Shown here in pieces: positions 21,604 to 28,280 of a stretch of DNA of 31,137 bases; the stretch's first letter is position 1, and every line of letters starts with the position of its first letter. The position numbers and the translations under genes were made by a program. The stretch lies in assembly GCA_910578855.1 (NCBI GenBank), contig CAJTRV010000011.1:1-31137 (forward strand), in the 5' to 3' direction. The notes below the pieces were generated by a model, which did not search any database, was not told where the DNA came from, and worked only from the letters and a program-made list of their open reading frames with translations. This DNA comes from an uncultured Bacilli bacterium (GTDB lineage: Bacteria > Bacillota_I > Bacilli_A > RF39 > UBA660).

Positions 21604-22135
21604 GATATGGGATTATCTTGGATGGAGTATCATCTTTTTAACGGGCCTTGGGATCATCAGCTTTTATGGGATGGCAAGGATTGATCGTGTTAGACAACAA
21701 GCACAAATTGAAGCATATGTTAATCAAGGCCCCGAATCTCAAGAAAAAAGCCCATATTTTGGATATATTCGCTTTCCACAATATCAGGTAGAACGATTAA
21801 TTCGTTATGGCGATCCAAATCAGGTTGTCGATGCTTCCTATATTGGAATTTTTGGCTCGGTTCCTAAAGATTTACAAGTAGAATCATTGCTACTAGTAGG
21901 TCATAGTCGGACCAATTTGTTTTCTGTTCTTCATCATTTGCAGCTCAAGAACGAGGTAGAACTCTATCATCAAGCAACGCTTTATCATTATGAGGTTGTA
22001 AAACGAAAAATAATCCGAGCGGATGATTCCAGTTTTTTAAAGGAAATAACCGATCCTATGCTTGTTTTAATTACTTGTCTTAATGATAATCAAAAACGAT
22101 TAATTTTATTTTGTAAATTAAACAGACCAGCGTAA
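21596..22135 (+). CDS. Sortase (probably class D-like)
   Basis: Cysteine transpeptidase that should cut the upstream adhesin at LPNTS and join it to the wall. After an N-terminal TM (about residues 9-26) the sortase fold follows, with His103 in LLLVGHSRTNLF, Cys161 in LVLITCLND and Arg168 in QKRLIL, the full catalytic triad. At 179 aa it is short, as expected for a housekeeping or class D enzyme without pilin-type extensions. LPNTS resembles the LPNTA/LPDTS signals used by class D sortases of Bacillus, which supports that class (inference). The ATG overlaps the adhesin stop by 8 nt with no own SD, which implies translational coupling and a dedicated substrate. Confidence 0.92.
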   Translation: MSKIWDYLGWSIIFLTGLGIISFYGMARIDRVRQQAQIEAYVNQGPESQEKSPYFGYIRFPQYQVERLIRYGDPNQVVDASYIGIFGSVPKDLQVESLLLVGHSRTNLFSVLHHLQLKNEVELYHQATLYHYEVVKRKIIRADDSSFLKEITDPMLVLITCLNDNQKRLILFCKLNRPA

Positions 22136-22140
22136 ATTGA

Positions 22141-22169
22141 TTGACAACGATACAGGTTCATAGTAAACT
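22141..22169 (+). promoter_or_regulatory. SigA promoter of the 270-aa unknown gene
   Basis: A perfect TTGACA (22141-22146), a 17-nt spacer and TAAACT (22164-22169), starting 5 nt after the sortase stop. Confidence 0.65.
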
Positions 22170-22195
22170 ATTGATTAGAAATAGTGGGTGAAAAG

Positions 22196-23008
22196 ATGAC
22201 AAACCTAAACCATACATCATTACAAACGTTGTTAGGCATTTCTGATTCAATACGGTATAAAGAATTTCAGATTGTTTTACTTTTAAATAAGAAAAAAAGT
22301 GCTCGAAGCTATCCGAAGGGGATGGAAATTTATGGCAATAAAATTGACATTTCTGATAATGTAACTGGTGATTTTGCCTGCTTAATCTTTGCTAGTGAAA
22401 CTTGTTCTAGTGATCTTTTACATCAAACAATGCAAAGCGATCAAATTTTTTCAAAACGATTTAGTGGGGTTGTCAATGCTTTAAAAATGTATTTAGATAA
22501 TCATCGGATTTATGGTAAAAAAATAATAAAAAATCAAGATGACAAGCATCGGGATGATCGCGGGTTATATTGTTGTTTTTCGAATGCTGATATTTCCGTT
22601 AATATTGTTTGTTATGGCGATGATGGAAGAAAGATGGACGCTTCCTCGATCCAGATGTTAGACCAGTTGATTTATATGGCACAAGTACGGAGCGGACAAT
22701 TAACAACGGTTAAATTTGTCGATGGAGGAATTGCGGAGTGGAATAGTCGTAAGCGAACGACAGCGGAAGAGGAAATTCAAAAGTTACGAAATAAATACGA
22801 GCAAGGAATTTACCGCAGTGCTAGTTACGACATGATGAATAGTAAAGAATATTATTTTGATTTTGAAGAATATGATGCTGATTTACCAGCTGGCTTTGAG
22901 AAACATTTTATTATCACGGGTTCTACTAGAGAAATTGCTGTTTTTTCTAAATTAACGCATTTATGTAAGCAAATCCAACGGGATATGACATCACTTGTTG
23001 GTGAATAA
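22196..23008 (+). CDS. Unrecognised 270-aa cytoplasmic protein
   Basis: Not recognised. No TM or signal is seen. The middle is beta-rich with several Cys residues (FACLIFASETCSSD, GLYCCFSNAD, NIVCYGDDGRK), and the C-terminal third contains a charged helix (RTTAEEEIQKLRNKYEQG) and an alternating acidic stretch (YYFDFEEYDADLP). The GGGTGA SD and ATG at 22196 are preferred over the GTG at 22184, which overlaps the SD. It has its own promoter and terminator, so it is an independent unit between the sortase and recD2. No function is proposed. Confidence 0.75.
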   Translation: MTNLNHTSLQTLLGISDSIRYKEFQIVLLLNKKKSARSYPKGMEIYGNKIDISDNVTGDFACLIFASETCSSDLLHQTMQSDQIFSKRFSGVVNALKMYLDNHRIYGKKIIKNQDDKHRDDRGLYCCFSNADISVNIVCYGDDGRKMDASSIQMLDQLIYMAQVRSGQLTTVKFVDGGIAEWNSRKRTTAEEEIQKLRNKYEQGIYRSASYDMMNSKEYYFDFEEYDADLPAGFEKHFIITGSTREIAVFSKLTHLCKQIQRDMTSLVGE

Positions 23009-23041
23009 AAGTCCTGATTATGTAATGGACTTTTCTTTTTT
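23007..23041 (+). terminator. Terminator after the 270-aa gene
   Basis: An 8-bp stem (AAAAGTCC and GGACTTTT) with a 12-nt loop, followed by CTTTTTT. It lies directly on the stop codon. Confidence 0.88.
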
Positions 23042-23065
23042 GTAATTAGTAAGTGTAGGTGAAGC

Positions 23066-25288
23066 ATGAAAACGTATATCAAAGGAAACTATCGCCGTAG
23101 TATTTTTGAATCAGAAAATGGTTATGTGATTGGGTTATTTAAAGTAAAAGAAACCAATATTGATCATATGGAAGATTACCTTAATAAAACAGTGACCTTT
23201 ACGGGGTATTTTCATGATCTTAATTTAGAAGATCATTATATTTTTTATGGTGAAGAACTAGAGCATCCAAAATATGGGTTTCAATTTCAAGTAACAGAGT
23301 ATGAGCGGTTAAAACCGAGTGATAAAGATGGAATTGTCGAGTTTCTATCAAGTGATTTATTTCATGGAATTGGCGAAAAAATGGCAAAAAAAATTGTTGA
23401 CGTTTTAGGGGAAAATACCTTGGAACGAATTCTAAATGAACCAGAGTGTTTGAATTTGGTTCCAAAGTTATCGAAAAAGAAGCAGGATCAGTTAAAAGAA
23501 ACATTAGAAAAGTACGAAGAGAGTCACCAGACGATTGTCTATCTAACAGAATTAGGCTTCAGCATGAAAGATAGCTTGCTTATTTATAATCAATATAAGG
23601 GGAATACGGTTTCGAAAATTGAACATAATATATTTGAACTTCTTCATGATATTGCAGAAATTACCTTTCCTAAATTAGATGAGATTGGTAAGAAACTGGG
23701 GTATGATCCATCTGATGATCGGCGAATGGAAGCATGTATTATTTATGTAATGGAACAAAAGGCTTTTCAGCAGGGTGATACGTTTTTTTATCTAGAAGAA
23801 GTGATGCAGGCGGTTCAAAAACATTTGCATATGTCAATTACGAAAGAACAGTTTACACAGTATTTTCAAGATCTTGCAATGGGGATGCATATTGTATTAG
23901 ACGATGATAAAATTGCATTAATGAAAATTTCTGAGGCTGAGGATCACATTGCGTTTCGCATAAAACAATTACGAGAGCGACCTAAAAATGAATATAAACA
24001 GTTAGAGAAACAGTTAAAACAATTAGAAACAGCCAATGGAATTATCTATAATGAAAAACAAAAACAAGCGATTTTGTCCGCTCTATGGAACAATATTACG
24101 ATTATTACTGGTGGACCAGGAACCGGAAAAACGACGATTATTAAGGCGATTGTTGAACTATATGGAACGCTTCATAAATTAAGTGATGATGCTTTAGAAG
24201 AACAGATTTGTTTATTAGCCCCTACTGGTAGAGCGAGTAAACGAATGAGTGAATCAACACTACATAGTGCGAGTACAATTCATCGATTCTTAAAATGGAA
24301 TAAAGAAAATAATCAGTTTGCTGTTAATGAATACTATCCTGATTTTAGCAAATTCATCATTGTCGATGAAGTTAGTATGATTGATGTCAATTTATTAGAT
24401 AGTCTTTTAAAGGGACTAACTGATCACATTCAACTTGTTTTGGTTGGAGATTATAATCAATTACCGAGTGTAGGACCTGGACAACTTTTAAAAGATATGA
24501 TTGATAGCAATGTGATTGAGACGATTCATTTAGATTTACTGTATCGTCAAGATGAAAATTCTTATATTTCAACATTAGCTAGCGAAATCAAAGATGACCG
24601 CTTAAGTGATCGTTTCATAGAAACTCATAGTGACTATACATTTTTGCAGTGTAGCAGCAATCATATTCGGCATAACTTAAAACAGCTTTGTGAGACGTTA
24701 CTTGCAAAAGGGTATCATGAAAAACGTGTCCAAATTATGGCTCCAATGTATCGGGGTGAGAATGGAATTGATATTCTTAATAAAGAAATGCAAGCTGTTT
24801 TTAATCCACCATCATTAGATAAAATAGAAGTTACATATGGAGATGTTATCTTTAGAGAGCATGATAAGATATTACAGCTTGTCAATATGCCTGATGAAAA
24901 TGTTTTTAATGGTGATATTGGCGAAATTGATTATATTATTCCGGCAAGTCGAAGTAAAAGTGGTAAAAATGAAATTTATGTCAATTATGATGGTACTGTT
25001 GTAAAATATTTACCAAAAGATTATTTAAAAATAAAACATGGTTTTGTGATTACCATTCATAAATCACAAGGAAGTGAGTTTGAAGTTGTGATTATGCCTA
25101 TTACACATGGTTACCATCGAATGCTTTATCGTAAACTGGTTTATACCGGAATTACGCGGGCCAAACGAAAATTAATTTTACTTGGGGAAGCAAAAGCTTT
25201 TTCGCATGCCGTCCATAACAATCAAGAATATATTCGAAAAACAGCCTTAAAAGAAAAATTACAGCGGGCATGTATAGATCATCTATAA
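23066..25288 (+). CDS. recD2: SF1B DNA helicase RecD2 (YrrC)
   Basis: 5'-3' DNA helicase of the RecD2 type, the form found without RecBC, which acts in replication-fork and mismatch/recombination repair. An N-terminal OB-like domain (1-90) and helix-hairpin-helix region (about 95-230) precede the helicase core: Walker A TGGPGTGKTT near residues 348-357, motif II DEVSMID near 433, GDYNQLPSVGPGQ (motif III), a second RecA-like half with YRGENGIDILN, then VITIHKSQGSEFE and YTGITRAKRKLIL (motifs V and VI). At 740 aa it is slightly shorter than B. subtilis YrrC. The SD is AGGTGAAG before the ATG at 23066. Confidence 0.95.
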   Translation: MKTYIKGNYRRSIFESENGYVIGLFKVKETNIDHMEDYLNKTVTFTGYFHDLNLEDHYIFYGEELEHPKYGFQFQVTEYERLKPSDKDGIVEFLSSDLFHGIGEKMAKKIVDVLGENTLERILNEPECLNLVPKLSKKKQDQLKETLEKYEESHQTIVYLTELGFSMKDSLLIYNQYKGNTVSKIEHNIFELLHDIAEITFPKLDEIGKKLGYDPSDDRRMEACIIYVMEQKAFQQGDTFFYLEEVMQAVQKHLHMSITKEQFTQYFQDLAMGMHIVLDDDKIALMKISEAEDHIAFRIKQLRERPKNEYKQLEKQLKQLETANGIIYNEKQKQAILSALWNNITIITGGPGTGKTTIIKAIVELYGTLHKLSDDALEEQICLLAPTGRASKRMSESTLHSASTIHRFLKWNKENNQFAVNEYYPDFSKFIIVDEVSMIDVNLLDSLLKGLTDHIQLVLVGDYNQLPSVGPGQLLKDMIDSNVIETIHLDLLYRQDENSYISTLASEIKDDRLSDRFIETHSDYTFLQCSSNHIRHNLKQLCETLLAKGYHEKRVQIMAPMYRGENGIDILNKEMQAVFNPPSLDKIEVTYGDVIFREHDKILQLVNMPDENVFNGDIGEIDYIIPASRSKSGKNEIYVNYDGTVVKYLPKDYLKIKHGFVITIHKSQGSEFEVVIMPITHGYHRMLYRKLVYTGITRAKRKLILLGEAKAFSHAVHNNQEYIRKTALKEKLQRACIDHL

Positions 25289-25301
25289 TAGGGAATAATA
25301 A

Positions 25302-25333
25302 CATTGTATATAATGAAATTATTATATACAATG
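25302..25333. repeat. 13-bp perfect inverted repeat downstream of recD2
   Basis: CATTGTATATAAT (25302-25314) and its exact complement ATTATATACAATG (25321-25333) flank a GAAATT loop. TTTTTT follows only 8 nt later, so it may be a poor terminator for recD2, or an operator before the 50-aa gene. The stem itself contains TATAAT. Confidence 0.6.
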
Positions 25334-25363
25334 GCTCATATTTTTTAACTGTGAGGTGATAGT

Positions 25364-25516
25364 ATGAAGATGGGTAAGAATTTAGCCCTAGTTGCATTAG
25401 GTGCTGGAGCAATGTATGCTTATGATAAGTATAATAAACCAATGATGCGTAAAGTTGAGAAGACAGTAGATAAGACACTTAAAAAAGCCAACGACACGTT
25501 AGAAGATATGATGTAA
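25364..25516 (+). CDS. Small 50-aa membrane-associated protein
   Basis: A short ORF with a strong SD (GAGGTGAT) 5-6 nt before the ATG and a strong terminator 5 nt after its stop. The product has a basic start (MKMGKN), one hydrophobic Ala/Gly-rich helix (LALVALGAGAMYAYDKY, about residues 7-23) and an amphipathic Lys-rich helix (KVEKTVDKTLKKANDTLEDM). The arrangement recalls YtxH-like small envelope proteins, but no family can be named from the sequence. Signals on both sides make it very likely to be translated. Confidence 0.7.
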   Translation: MKMGKNLALVALGAGAMYAYDKYNKPMMRKVEKTVDKTLKKANDTLEDMM

Positions 25517-25521
25517 TATCG

Positions 25522-25545
25522 TCCTCCCTATGGGAGGATTTTTTT
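25522..25545 (+). terminator. Terminator of the 50-aa gene
   Basis: A GC-rich 7-bp stem (TCCTCCC and GGGAGGA) with a TAT loop, followed by seven Ts. Confidence 0.92.
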
Positions 25546-25670
25546 AACACTAATTGAATGCACAAAATTATTTTTTGACCTTAATTAGACTAAATAATAC
25601 CTGATTATTAAAAAGATAGATCTTTATGCGACATATTTTGGCAAAAATTTACTTTTTTTTTATTTTTGTG

Positions 25671-25699
25671 TTTACAAGCAAGTAATTTAGTGCTACAAT
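25671..25699 (+). promoter_or_regulatory. SigA promoter of a short RNA
   Basis: TTTACA (25671-25676), a 17-nt spacer and TACAAT (25694-25699). The expected start, about 25706, is exactly the base of the first hairpin of the RNA. Confidence 0.65.
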
Positions 25700-25705
25700 A
25701 TAAAT

Positions 25706-25780
25706 GAGGAGAGAATAATCGAATGATTAATCTCTTCTAGCCAAGTATTCGGGTAACTATGAAAATAGTTACTTTTTTTG
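25706..25780 (+). ncRNA. Candidate ~75-nt two-hairpin RNA (sRNA or terminated leader)
   Basis: No ORF of note is present. Hairpin 1 (25708-25737) has 13 paired positions with one A-A mismatch, one G-T pair and a GAAT loop. A 15-nt single-stranded linker (25738-25752, including AGCCAAGTATTCG) leads to hairpin 2, a terminator with an 8-bp stem (GTAACTAT at 25753-25760 and complement) on a GAAA tetraloop and seven Ts to 25779. A promoter lies at the right distance upstream, so transcription would start at the foot of hairpin 1. The pilin-like gene downstream has its own promoter (25804-25832), so this may be a free sRNA; a ligand-sensing leader is the alternative. It matches no riboswitch consensus I can recall. 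Confidence 0.55.
25753..25779 (+). terminator. Terminator of the short RNA
   Basis: An 8-bp stem (GTAACTAT at 25753-25760, ATAGTTAC at 25765-25772) on a GAAA loop, followed by seven Ts. Confidence 0.9.
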
Positions 25781-25803
25781 TAGATGATTTTTATGAGTGT
25801 CAG

Positions 25804-25832
25804 TTGTATTTTAGATGAAAAGTCGGTATAAT
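25804..25832 (+). promoter_or_regulatory. SigA promoter of the pilin-like gene
   Basis: TTGTAT (25804-25809), a 17-nt spacer and TATAAT (25827-25832), about 26 nt before the ATG. Confidence 0.7.
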
Positions 25833-25857
25833 AACATTAGATAAAGTAGGTGGGATG

Positions 25858-26217
25858 ATGAAACAAAAAGGATTTACGTTAATAGAATTATTGATTACAA
25901 TGGCTCTATTATCTTTAATAGCGCTTATGATTTATCCAACCATCGAAGATTATATCAGTAATTCCAAAGTGAAGGCATATCGTACCCAGATTCAGAATAT
26001 TATTAGTAGTGCAAAAAACTGGGCGGCTGATCATCCGACGGAATTACCAGATGAGGGGAGTACCCATACGATTACTTTACAAGATTTAATCGATGGAAAT
26101 TATAGTGAGGAAGTCATTGATCCTACGACCAAAGAGGCAATCGCTGGGGCGACCGAGATTATAATTTCTAACGATGATGGGGCGTTCGAATATAAAGTAA
26201 ATCTCCCTGAAAAATAG
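25858..26217 (+). CDS. Type IV pilin-like / pseudopilin protein
   Basis: A class III signal peptide is plain: basic MKQK, then G|FTLIELLITMALLSLIALMI with Glu5 of the mature protein, the PilD-type cleavage and N-methylation motif. A hydrophobic alpha-1 helix leads to a soluble domain of ~85 residues (SSAKNWAADHPTELPDEG ... IIISNDDGAFEYKVNLP). No pilus assembly ATPase, peptidase or other pilin is in the window, so it is a lone gene here and must use machinery from elsewhere; a competence (ComG-type) or other type IV pilus/secretion system is possible. ATG 25858 fits the AGGTGG SD better than ATG 25855. Confidence 0.88.
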   Translation: MKQKGFTLIELLITMALLSLIALMIYPTIEDYISNSKVKAYRTQIQNIISSAKNWAADHPTELPDEGSTHTITLQDLIDGNYSEEVIDPTTKEAIAGATEIIISNDDGAFEYKVNLPEK

Positions 26218-26219
26218 GG

Positions 26220-26247
26220 TTGCGAATTAGGATGAATATGATATAAT
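26220..26247 (+). promoter_or_regulatory. SigA promoter of the T-box operon
   Basis: TTGCGA (26220-26225), a 16-nt spacer and TATAAT (26242-26247). It starts 3 nt after the pilin-like gene stop. Confidence 0.75.
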
Positions 26248-26253
26248 AGTACT

Positions 26254-26478
26254 ATATTAAAAAGCAAAGACCAAAGAGTAGTACAAAATAAGATGTATGA
26301 TAGAAAGTTCATGGTTGATGGAAATGAATATACGGATGTTTTGGAATTCACTTTGAGAGCTTTATATTGCAAAGATATAACGGTCGTGCGTTTTAGCGAT
26401 TTTTAAGGTATATATCAATATATACAAATTAAGGTGGTACCACGTCATCACGTCCTTATCGGGGATGTGATTTTTTTT
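26254..26478 (+). promoter_or_regulatory. Phe T-box leader (tRNA-sensing riboswitch)
   Basis: The conserved T-box AAGGTGGTACCACG is at 26431-26444. Its terminator has arms ATCACGTCC (26447-26455) and GGATGTGAT (26463-26471, one G-T pair) and a following T run. The antiterminator would pair AAGG with TCCTT. The probable specifier is TTC (Phe) at 26347-26349, followed by A, as usual. Downstream genes include pheS and pheT, which agrees. Uncharged tRNA-Phe should stabilise the antiterminator and switch on the hydrolase-pheST operon. Confidence 0.93.
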
Positions 26479-26492
26479 GTAAAGGAAGTGAA

Positions 26493-27218
26493 ATGATGTT
26501 ATTTCGAAAGGCAGTTTTGTTTATCCATGGCTTTTCTGCGAGTTACTATGAAAATGAATACTTTATTAATACCCTTCAGCGTTATCCAGAACTTGATGTC
26601 TATACCTTTACATTACCTGGGCATGAGACCCCGATTATGCGAAAGGTGAAATATGAAAGTTGGATTGCAAAATCTGAAGAGGAACTCAAAAAATTACTCG
26701 ATGATTATCATACCATATATTTAGTAGGCCATAGTATGGGTGGTGTGATTGCCAGCTATTTAGCTAGTAAATATAAAAGTCGAATAAAGAAGCTAGTTTT
26801 AATTGCTCCAGCTTTTGAATATGGAAGTTTTCATCAAAATAAGAAAGATATCCAAGACTTCTTTGAACGAGAAAATCGCAAAGGTGTTGTTGGTTATGAT
26901 ACGTTGTTTTCTAAAATATTAACGGTTCCAATTACACGAATTATAGAGTTTACCAAATTGGTTCGGAGATATAAACATTGTATTCACGAGGTACAATGTC
27001 CGGTATTGTTATTACAAGGAAACATCGATAATGTAGTTCCCTTTTCATCTAGTGTTTATGCCTATGATGCCCTGATGGGTCAAAAGTATTTTACCGTGTT
27101 AAGGGACGTTCGACACCAGGTATTTATCAGTGAAAAGAAGGAGCTAATTACCAATTATATTTATACTTTTTTAAAAAGTGAACGTAAATTTGAAAAACAA
27201 AAAAAAGATATATTATGA
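26493..27218 (+). CDS. Alpha/beta hydrolase (lysophospholipase/carboxylesterase type)
   Basis: A serine hydrolase with the full alpha/beta-hydrolase set: oxyanion-hole HGFSASYYEN near residue 13, nucleophile elbow GHSMGG near 80, acid Asp in LLLQGNIDNVVPF and His in VRHQVF. The 241 aa fit carboxylesterase Est30-like or monoacylglycerol-lipase-like enzymes, and no signal peptide or TM is seen, so it is cytoplasmic. The SD AAAGGAAGTG precedes ATG 26493. It is the first gene after the Phe T-box, with pheS starting 12 nt downstream, which places a lipase-type enzyme under phenylalanine starvation control. Substrate unknown. Confidence 0.88.
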   Translation: MMLFRKAVLFIHGFSASYYENEYFINTLQRYPELDVYTFTLPGHETPIMRKVKYESWIAKSEEELKKLLDDYHTIYLVGHSMGGVIASYLASKYKSRIKKLVLIAPAFEYGSFHQNKKDIQDFFERENRKGVVGYDTLFSKILTVPITRIIEFTKLVRRYKHCIHEVQCPVLLLQGNIDNVVPFSSSVYAYDALMGQKYFTVLRDVRHQVFISEKKELITNYIYTFLKSERKFEKQKKDIL

Positions 27219-27230
27219 GGAGGAAGAAAA

Positions 27231-28280
27231 ATGAATGAACAGATTGAACAAATGAAACAGGAAATCATTTTAAAAATGAATAACGTGAAGAGTTCAAAAG
27301 AATTAAATGACCTTCGTGTCGAATATTTAGGAAAAAAGGGACCTATCGCGGAACTGAGTGCGATGATGAAGACAATTCCCGTTGCTGAGAAAAAACAATT
27401 TGGAGCGGCTCTTAATAGTCTTAAGACTGAAATCAATACTTTATTCGAGCAAAAGCGGCAAGAAATAAATCTTGATGAATTAAATGAACAGCTTGCAGCG
27501 GAGAAAATTGATATTACACTTGATAGTACGATGATACCAGTTGGTGGAAAACATCCAATCCAAATGGTGATCGATGATGTTTGTGACCTATTTGTTTCAA
27601 TGGGATATGATGTTGTGGAAGGACCTGAGGTAGAGCAAGATTTATATAATTTTGAAAAGTTAAATTTACCAAAGGGCCATCCAGCACGGGATACCCAAGA
27701 CAGTTTTTATATTACGGAGGAGATGCTTCTTAGAACTCAGACTTCTCCAGTTCAAGCGCGAACGATGGAGGCGAATCAGGAGAAATCACCGATTCGAATG
27801 ATTTGTCCAGGGAAAACGTATCGACGGGATAATGATGATGCGACTCATTCTCACCAGTTTACACAGATTGAAGGTTTGGTTGTCGATAAAAATATATCGA
27901 TGGCAGATTTAAAAGGAACTTTGGAAATATTGGCCAAAACAATGTTTGGCGAAGATCGTGTGATTCGCTTTCGTCCAAGTTATTTTCCATTTACTGAGCC
28001 ATCACTAGAAGTCGATGTCAGTTGTTTTCGTTGCGGAGGTGAGGGATGTAGTCTTTGCAAACAAACAGGATGGATTGAGATTTTAGGTTCAGGAATGGTA
28101 CATCCAAATGTTTTACGTAATTGTGGATATGATCCTGAAGTGTATACTGGTTTTGCCTTTGGAATGGGACCAGAACGAATTGCGATGTTGAAATATGGTA
28201 TTAACGATATTCGTCATTTTTATACCAATGATATGCGATTTATCAATGACTTTAATCGCAAGGAAGGAGGAAACGCATAA
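27231..28280 (+). CDS. pheS: Phenylalanyl-tRNA synthetase alpha subunit
   Basis: Catalytic subunit of the (alpha-beta)2 PheRS, which charges tRNA-Phe. An N-terminal coiled coil (about 1-85) binds tRNA. The class II catalytic core follows with HPxxxxxDDVCDLF, motif 2 in HSHQFTQIEGLVVD and motif 3 in GFAFGMGPERIAML. A Cys-rich zinc-knuckle-like insert (CFRCGGEGCSLC) is normal for Bacillota PheS. At 349 aa it is standard. GAGGAGG is the SD. pheT starts on the last base of the stop codon. Confidence 0.97.
   Translation: MNEQIEQMKQEIILKMNNVKSSKELNDLRVEYLGKKGPIAELSAMMKTIPVAEKKQFGAALNSLKTEINTLFEQKRQEINLDELNEQLAAEKIDITLDSTMIPVGGKHPIQMVIDDVCDLFVSMGYDVVEGPEVEQDLYNFEKLNLPKGHPARDTQDSFYITEEMLLRTQTSPVQARTMEANQEKSPIRMICPGKTYRRDNDDATHSHQFTQIEGLVVDKNISMADLKGTLEILAKTMFGEDRVIRFRPSYFPFTEPSLEVDVSCFRCGGEGCSLCKQTGWIEILGSGMVHPNVLRNCGYDPEVYTGFAFGMGPERIAMLKYGINDIRHFYTNDMRFINDFNRKEGGNA

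Noticed and set aside
25152..25478. Minus-strand 108-aa ORF across the end of recD2
   Set aside because: It overlaps recD2 and the 50-aa gene and has no SD or recognisable product.
25706..25780. Short RNA as a c-di-GMP (GEMM), preQ1 or purine riboswitch
   Set aside because: The conserved cores of these classes, as I remember them, are not present; only the general hairpin-terminator layout is similar.
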